A stretch of DNA of 9,816 bases. Source: Thermoflexales bacterium (GTDB lineage: Bacteria; Chloroflexota; Anaerolineae; Fen-1058). A model generated the notes under the pieces. The model had not been told where the DNA came from, did no database searches, and saw only the letters and a program-made list of their open reading frames with translations. The translations under genes and the position numbers were made by a program. Where the stretch lies: assembly GCA_030834835.1 (NCBI GenBank), contig JAUQXD010000317.1:1-9816 (forward strand). Direction: 5' to 3'. Positions 6,858 to 9,816 of the stretch are shown here, in pieces. Position 1 is the stretch's first letter. Each line of letters begins with the position of its first letter.

Positions 6858-7214
6858 ATGCTCGTCGAATATATTCCCATTGCGATTCTGTTTATCATCG
6901 CGTCACTCGTGGCTATATTGGTGATGGCGCTTGGTTCGATTTTCGGGCCTAACCGCAAATCGTTTCGCAAGATGTCGCCGTACGAGTCGGGCATGATGCC
7001 GATCGGGCCCGGCACCCGCCGCATGTCGATCCGCTTCTACCTCGTCGCCGTGTTATTCATCCTCTTCGATGTCGAAGTCATCTTCTTCTATCCCTGGGCC
7101 GTCAACTTCCGCGCGCTAGGTTTATTTGGCTTTATTGAGATGCTGGTGTTTGTGGGGATTCTGCTGGTGGGCTACGTGTATGTCTGGAAGAAGGGAGCGT
7201 TGGAATGGGACTAG
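6858..7214 (+). CDS. nuoA: NADH:quinone oxidoreductase subunit A
   Basis: A 118-residue membrane subunit of complex I, close to the usual length. NuoA has three transmembrane helices, seen here at about 5-28, 59-80 and 88-110. The family hallmarks are present: PYESG (41-45) in the loop between helices 1 and 2, then [18 protein letters not shown], with acidic D71 and E73 in helix 2, and a C-terminal WKKGALEW. In the complex it sits where the membrane arm meets the peripheral arm, with the long loop helping shape the quinone channel. The start ATG has GAGGGAG upstream. It is the first gene of the operon, 53 nt after the -10 box, and its end overlaps nuoB by 10 nt. Confidence 0.96.
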   Translation: MLVEYIPIAILFIIASLVAILVMALGSIFGPNRKSFRKMSPYESGMMPIGPGTRRMSIRFYLVAVLFILFDVEVIFFYPWAVNFRALGLFGFIEMLVFVGILLVGYVYVWKKGALEWD

Positions 7215-7696
7215 AAAATAAACTGGGCAATATGGGCGTGGTCACTGCCCGATTGGAAGATCTGATCAACTGGGGCCGCACCAATGCGATGTGGCCTCTC
7301 GGTTTTGGTCTGGCCTGCTGCGCCATCGAGATGATGTCGGCGCAGGCCAGCAACTATGATCTGTCGCGCTTTGGCATGGAGTTGATGCGCGCCAGCCCGC
7401 GCCAGAGCGATTTGATGATCGTGGCCGGGCGCGTGACGCGCAAGATGGCGCCAGTGCTGCGCCGTCTGTACGATCAGATGCCGGATCCCAAATGGGTCTT
7501 GTCGATGGGCGACTGCGCGTCGTGCGGCGGCGTGTTCAACAACTACGCCATCGTGCAGGGTGTGGACGAAATCGTGCCGGTAGACATCTACGTGGCCGGC
7601 TGCCCGCCGCGCCCGGAAGCGTTGTTCGACGGCATCTTGAAGTTACACGAGCAGATCAAGCGCAGCCATCCCATCAAAGAAGCAATCAGGGTCTAG
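7205..7696 (+). CDS. nuoB: NADH:quinone oxidoreductase subunit B, carrier of iron-sulfur cluster N2
   Basis: A 163-residue complex I subunit that holds the last [4Fe-4S] cluster, N2, and passes electrons to quinone. The four expected ligands are visible: the adjacent pair C38-C39 in GLACCAIE, C104 in MGDCASCGG and C133 in VAGCPPRPE. Their spacing (66 and 95 residues from the first Cys) matches E. coli NuoB. The extra C107 is common in the family. The start ATG at 7205 has AAGGGAG at 7191-7197 with 7-nt spacing and lies inside the end of nuoA, which suggests translational coupling. Length is normal for forms without the N-terminal extension of E. coli. No oddity in the protein itself; a terminator-like hairpin follows its stop. 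Confidence 0.97.
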   Translation: MGLENKLGNMGVVTARLEDLINWGRTNAMWPLGFGLACCAIEMMSAQASNYDLSRFGMELMRASPRQSDLMIVAGRVTRKMAPVLRRLYDQMPDPKWVLSMGDCASCGGVFNNYAIVQGVDEIVPVDIYVAGCPPRPEALFDGILKLHEQIKRSHPIKEAIRV

Positions 7697-7706
7697 TTTC
7701 ATTCGC

Positions 7707-7744
7707 AGGTGGATCGGCGGTCGGTGATCGTCCGATCCACTTTT
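7707..7744 (+). terminator. Terminator-like hairpin between nuoB and nuoC
   Basis: GTGGATCGG (7709-7717) pairs perfectly with CCGATCCAC (7732-7740). Outer G-U and A-U pairs extend the stem to 11 bp over a 14-nt loop, and TTTT follows at 7741-7744. It begins 11 nt after the nuoB stop and ends just before nuoC. A full stop to transcription inside an essential operon is unlikely, so a partial terminator, attenuator or RNA-processing or stability hairpin is more plausible. The T-run is short. Confidence 0.55.
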
Positions 7745-7760
7745 AATGCGTGAGAGTCGT

Positions 7761-8264
7761 ATGATCGATCTAATCAAAAGCAAGTTCCCGGAAGCGGTGC
7801 AGGACACGATCGAGTTTCGCGGCGAAACGACGCTGGTGATCAAGCCGGAAGCGTTGATCGACGTGGCGACGTTCCTGCGCGACGAGCCGTCGTTGGCCTT
7901 CGATCTCCTGTCGGATGTGAGCGCTGCCGATCATTATCCCGATCGACCACGCTTCGCCCTCAACTATCACCTGTACGCGCTGGAAAATGCGCTCAGCCTG
8001 CGCGTGAAGGTTTGGCTGGACGGCGAGACGCCTGGCATCGCCAGCCTCACCAGCGTCTATCCCGGCGCGAACTGGCACGAGCGCGAAGTGTACGACCTGA
8101 TGGGCATCCGCTTTGAGGGCCATCCCGATCTGCGTCGCATCTTCATGCCCGACGATTTTCTGGGGCATCCGCTGCGCAAAGACGCCGCGCAGTTCTATGA
8201 AGAGCCGCAGTTTACGCACAACTTTGACGAGATCGAGCGGCAGAAACCGTACGCGAAAGAATAA
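7761..8264 (+). CDS. nuoC: NADH:quinone oxidoreductase subunit C (30 kDa subunit)
   Basis: A 167-residue peripheral-arm subunit of complex I, separate from NuoD rather than fused as in E. coli. It holds no cofactor and supports the NuoB/NuoD core. The family signature is clear at 106-127, beginning HEREVYDLMGIRF and continuing through GHPDLRRI, followed by MPDDFLGHPLRKD. I choose ATG 7761 (MIDLIKSKFPEA) over the in-frame ATG 7746. The upstream codons MRESR are not typical of the family, and the 7746 start lies directly against the hairpin and T-run. Neither start has a strong ribosome site; GAGAG at 7752-7756 is weak and close for 7761. Stop TAA is followed by a 56-nt gap to nuoD. Confidence 0.95.
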   Translation: MIDLIKSKFPEAVQDTIEFRGETTLVIKPEALIDVATFLRDEPSLAFDLLSDVSAADHYPDRPRFALNYHLYALENALSLRVKVWLDGETPGIASLTSVYPGANWHEREVYDLMGIRFEGHPDLRRIFMPDDFLGHPLRKDAAQFYEEPQFTHNFDEIERQKPYAKE

Positions 8265-8320
8265 CCACGGATAAGATTTGAAATCCGGGTTGCTTATCGG
8301 CAGAGAAACAGGAGCCACCT

Positions 8321-9571
8321 ATGGCTGTTACTGAAACCCACGTCATGGAATTGACCGTCGACGATCTGAAAGAGATGCGCGGCCTGGTGTCCGAGCGCGC
8401 CCTCTCTGGCGAGACGGTCCTGTTGAACATGGGCCCGCAGCACCCGTCGACGCACGGCGTGCTGCGCTTGCTGATCGAAATCGACGGCGAGATTGTCATC
8501 ACCTGCATTCCCGATGTGGGCTTCCTGCACACGGGCATTGAGAAGACGGCGGAAGACAAGACGTACATGAAGGTCATCCCGCTGACCGATCGCATGGACT
8601 ACCTCTCGCCGATGACGAACAACCTCGGCTACGTGATGGCGGTTGAGAAGCTGATGGACGTGGATGTGCCGCTGCGCGCGCAGTACGTGCGCGTCATCCT
8701 GTGCGAATTGCAGCGCCTCTCCAGTCACCTCGTCTGGCTGGGCACGCACGCCATGGACCTGGCGGCGATGAGCGTCTTCCTCTACTGCTTCCGCGAGCGC
8801 GAGAAAATTCTGGACATCTTCGAGATGGTGTCCGGCCAGCGCATGATGGCCTCGTACTTCCGGCCGGGCGGCCTGTGGCGCGATCTGCCGGCGGGTTTTG
8901 AAGAGGCCGTGCGCGCCTTCCTCGATCACTTCCCGGAAGAGATTCGAGAATATGAAGGGCTGTTGACCAGGAACCCGCTGTGGATCGATCGCACGCGCGG
9001 CGTCGGCGTGATTTCGGCTAAAGACGCCGTGGCGTGGGGCATCACCGGTCCCAGTCTGCGCGGCTCGGGCGTCAACTGGGACATCCGCAAGGCGATCCCG
9101 TATTCATCTTACGATCACTTTGACTTCGATGTGCCGCTGGCCGACGAAGGCGATGTGTATGCGCGCTATCAGGTGCGCGTGCAGGAGATGTGGGAGTCCG
9201 TGCGCATCATCGAGCAGGCTATGAAGAAGCTGCCCAAAGGCCCGTTCATTACCAGTAATCGCAAGGTCGCGCCGCCGCCGAAGGAAGAACTGGCTTACTC
9301 GATGGAGTCGCTGATCCATCATTTCAAGCTGTGGACGGAAGGCTTCACGCCGCCGAAGGGCGAAGTGTACGTGCGCGTCGAGTCGCCGCGCGGCGAGTTT
9401 GGCTGCTACCTCAACAGCGACGGTTCGCCCAAACCGCGCCGGGTGCACTTCCGCACGCCGTCGTTTGCCAACCTGGGCGCGATGCACAAGATGACCAAAG
9501 GCGTGTTCATCGCCGACCTGGTGGCCATCATCGGCTCGATTGACATCGTGCTGGGGGACGTGGATCGGTGA
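8321..9571 (+). CDS. nuoD: NADH:quinone oxidoreductase subunit D (49 kDa subunit)
   Basis: A 416-residue complex I subunit, related to the large subunit of NiFe hydrogenases, that forms most of the quinone-reduction site with NuoB. Hallmarks: GPQHPSTHGVLRL with H41 and H45; FLHTGIEK (68-75), a common variant of the LHRGxEK signature; R91-M-D-Y94 with the tyrosine that aligns with the quinone-binding Y87 of Thermus Nqo4 (same 49-residue step from the histidine); and the C-terminal GSIDIVLGDVDR. It lacks hydrogenase metal-binding Cys pairs, as expected. The start ATG has AGGAG at 8310-8314 with 6-nt spacing. About 20 residues precede the usual family start, a mild extension. The 87-nt gap after it holds the short-repeat array. 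Confidence 0.97.
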   Translation: MAVTETHVMELTVDDLKEMRGLVSERALSGETVLLNMGPQHPSTHGVLRLLIEIDGEIVITCIPDVGFLHTGIEKTAEDKTYMKVIPLTDRMDYLSPMTNNLGYVMAVEKLMDVDVPLRAQYVRVILCELQRLSSHLVWLGTHAMDLAAMSVFLYCFREREKILDIFEMVSGQRMMASYFRPGGLWRDLPAGFEEAVRAFLDHFPEEIREYEGLLTRNPLWIDRTRGVGVISAKDAVAWGITGPSLRGSGVNWDIRKAIPYSSYDHFDFDVPLADEGDVYARYQVRVQEMWESVRIIEQAMKKLPKGPFITSNRKVAPPPKEELAYSMESLIHHFKLWTEGFTPPKGEVYVRVESPRGEFGCYLNSDGSPKPRRVHFRTPSFANLGAMHKMTKGVFIADLVAIIGSIDIVLGDVDR

Positions 9572-9572
9572 G

Positions 9573-9656
9573 TGGTCAACTGGTAACTGGTCAACCGGTT
9601 ACTGATTACCGATTAACCGATCACCAATTAACCGATTGACCAATTGACTGAGTAAC
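9573..9656 (+). repeat. Array of eleven degenerate 7-8 nt units between nuoD and nuoE
   Basis: The whole stretch divides without remainder into 11 consecutive units, each ending in AC, with approximate consensus YRRTNAC or YRRTNNAC. Examples are TGGTCAAC, TGGTAAC, CGGTTAC, CGATTAAC, CAATTGAC and TGAGTAAC. Units drift from TGGT-type at the left to CAAT/CGAT-type at the right. Some neighbours pair, for example GTAACTGG (9583-9590) with CCGGTTAC (9595-9602), 8 bp with one G-U and a TCAA loop. It starts 2 nt after the nuoD stop and ends 2 nt before the nuoE ATG, filling the place of the ribosome site. Confidence 0.8.
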
Positions 9657-9658
9657 TT

Positions 9659-9816
9659 ATGACCCAACTACTTGAGAAGTATCCTGCCGAGATCGAGAAA
9701 ATCCTGAGCAAGTATCCGCCCGATCGGAAGCGCTCGGCCGTGATTCCGCTGCTGTACATCGCGCAGCAGGAATACGGCTATTGCACACCGGAAGCGATTC
9801 GCGATGTGGCCGGGAT
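9659..9816 (+). CDS. nuoE: NADH:quinone oxidoreductase subunit E, N-terminal part (3' truncated)
   Basis: ATG 9659 opens a frame that runs off the right edge after 52 codons. The visible part, with SKYPPDRKRSAVIPLLYIAQQ then GYCTPEAIRDVAG, matches the N-terminal helical bundle of NuoE (24 kDa subunit). The thioredoxin-like domain that binds the [2Fe-2S] cluster N1a lies beyond the window, so the cluster cysteines cannot be checked. In complex I NuoE works beside NuoF at the NADH-oxidising tip. The ribosome site is poor: only GAG at 9650-9652, because the repeat array occupies this stretch. The place in the order nuoABCDE supports the call. Confidence 0.93.
   Translation, partial: MTQLLEKYPAEIEKILSKYPPDRKRSAVIPLLYIAQQEYGYCTPEAIRDVAG

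Noticed and set aside
7746..7760. Upstream ATG for nuoC
   Set aside because: It has no ribosome site, directly follows the hairpin and T-run, and adds only five residues that are not typical of NuoC. ATG 7761 is preferred, without certainty.
8270..8298. GATAAG/CTTATC dyad in the nuoC-nuoD gap
   Set aside because: It has a six-base stem with a 17-nt loop and no T-run; too weak to call.
9573..9656. CRISPR-like array
   Set aside because: The units are only 7-8 nt long, degenerate and without spacers, and no cas gene is present.

Overview
The window reads as a piece of chromosome from a bacterium of the phylum Chloroflexota (Anaerolineae- or Chloroflexia-like), judged by eye. The reasons are the moderately high GC content, the strong liking for CGATCG-type words, a membrane-anchored serine/threonine kinase with a Thr/Pro-rich outer tail ending in a WLPLV-type motif, and the form of the complex I genes. 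This assignment is an inference, since no marker gene such as rRNA is present. All recognisable genes lie on the + strand.

Layout: (1) 1-1314 is the 3' half of an SbcC/Rad50-type DNA repair ATPase gene, cut by the left edge. (2) 1315-1587 is an intergenic leader with a plausible promoter and three clean hairpins, two of which share a 14-nt core. (3) 1588-4005 encodes an unrecognised protein of 805 residues. It carries an HxxxDG motif and a later SNVG motif, a pattern that suggests a remote CoA-dependent acyltransferase (carnitine acyltransferase/condensation-type fold). (4) 4021-6270 follows after 15 nt and encodes a serine/threonine kinase with two complete kinase domains in tandem, one transmembrane helix and a Thr/Pro-rich tail. 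(5) 6341-6745 encodes a small unrecognised protein. (6) From 6777 a near-consensus promoter drives the start of a respiratory complex I operon, nuoA-nuoB-nuoC-nuoD-nuoE, with nuoE cut by the right edge.

How the genes fit together: nuoA to nuoE encode one membrane-arm subunit (A) and subunits of the connecting and peripheral arms (B, C, D, E) of NADH:quinone oxidoreductase. Iron-sulfur and quinone-site residues are intact in NuoB and NuoD. The acyltransferase-like gene and the dual kinase are close enough to be one transcription unit, but their functional link is unknown. SbcC is a separate DNA-repair unit that probably continues upstream with sbcD outside the window.

The least ordinary features are non-coding or architectural. 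They are an 84-nt array of eleven degenerate 7-8 nt units between nuoD and nuoE, a terminator-like hairpin inside the operon between nuoB and nuoC, a gapless 295-codon duplication forming the dual kinase, the hairpin leader at 1403-1555, and the acyltransferase-like motifs in the unrecognised gene. No tRNA, rRNA, CRISPR array, transposase or integrase was seen, and no gene-free stretch exceeds 300 nt.
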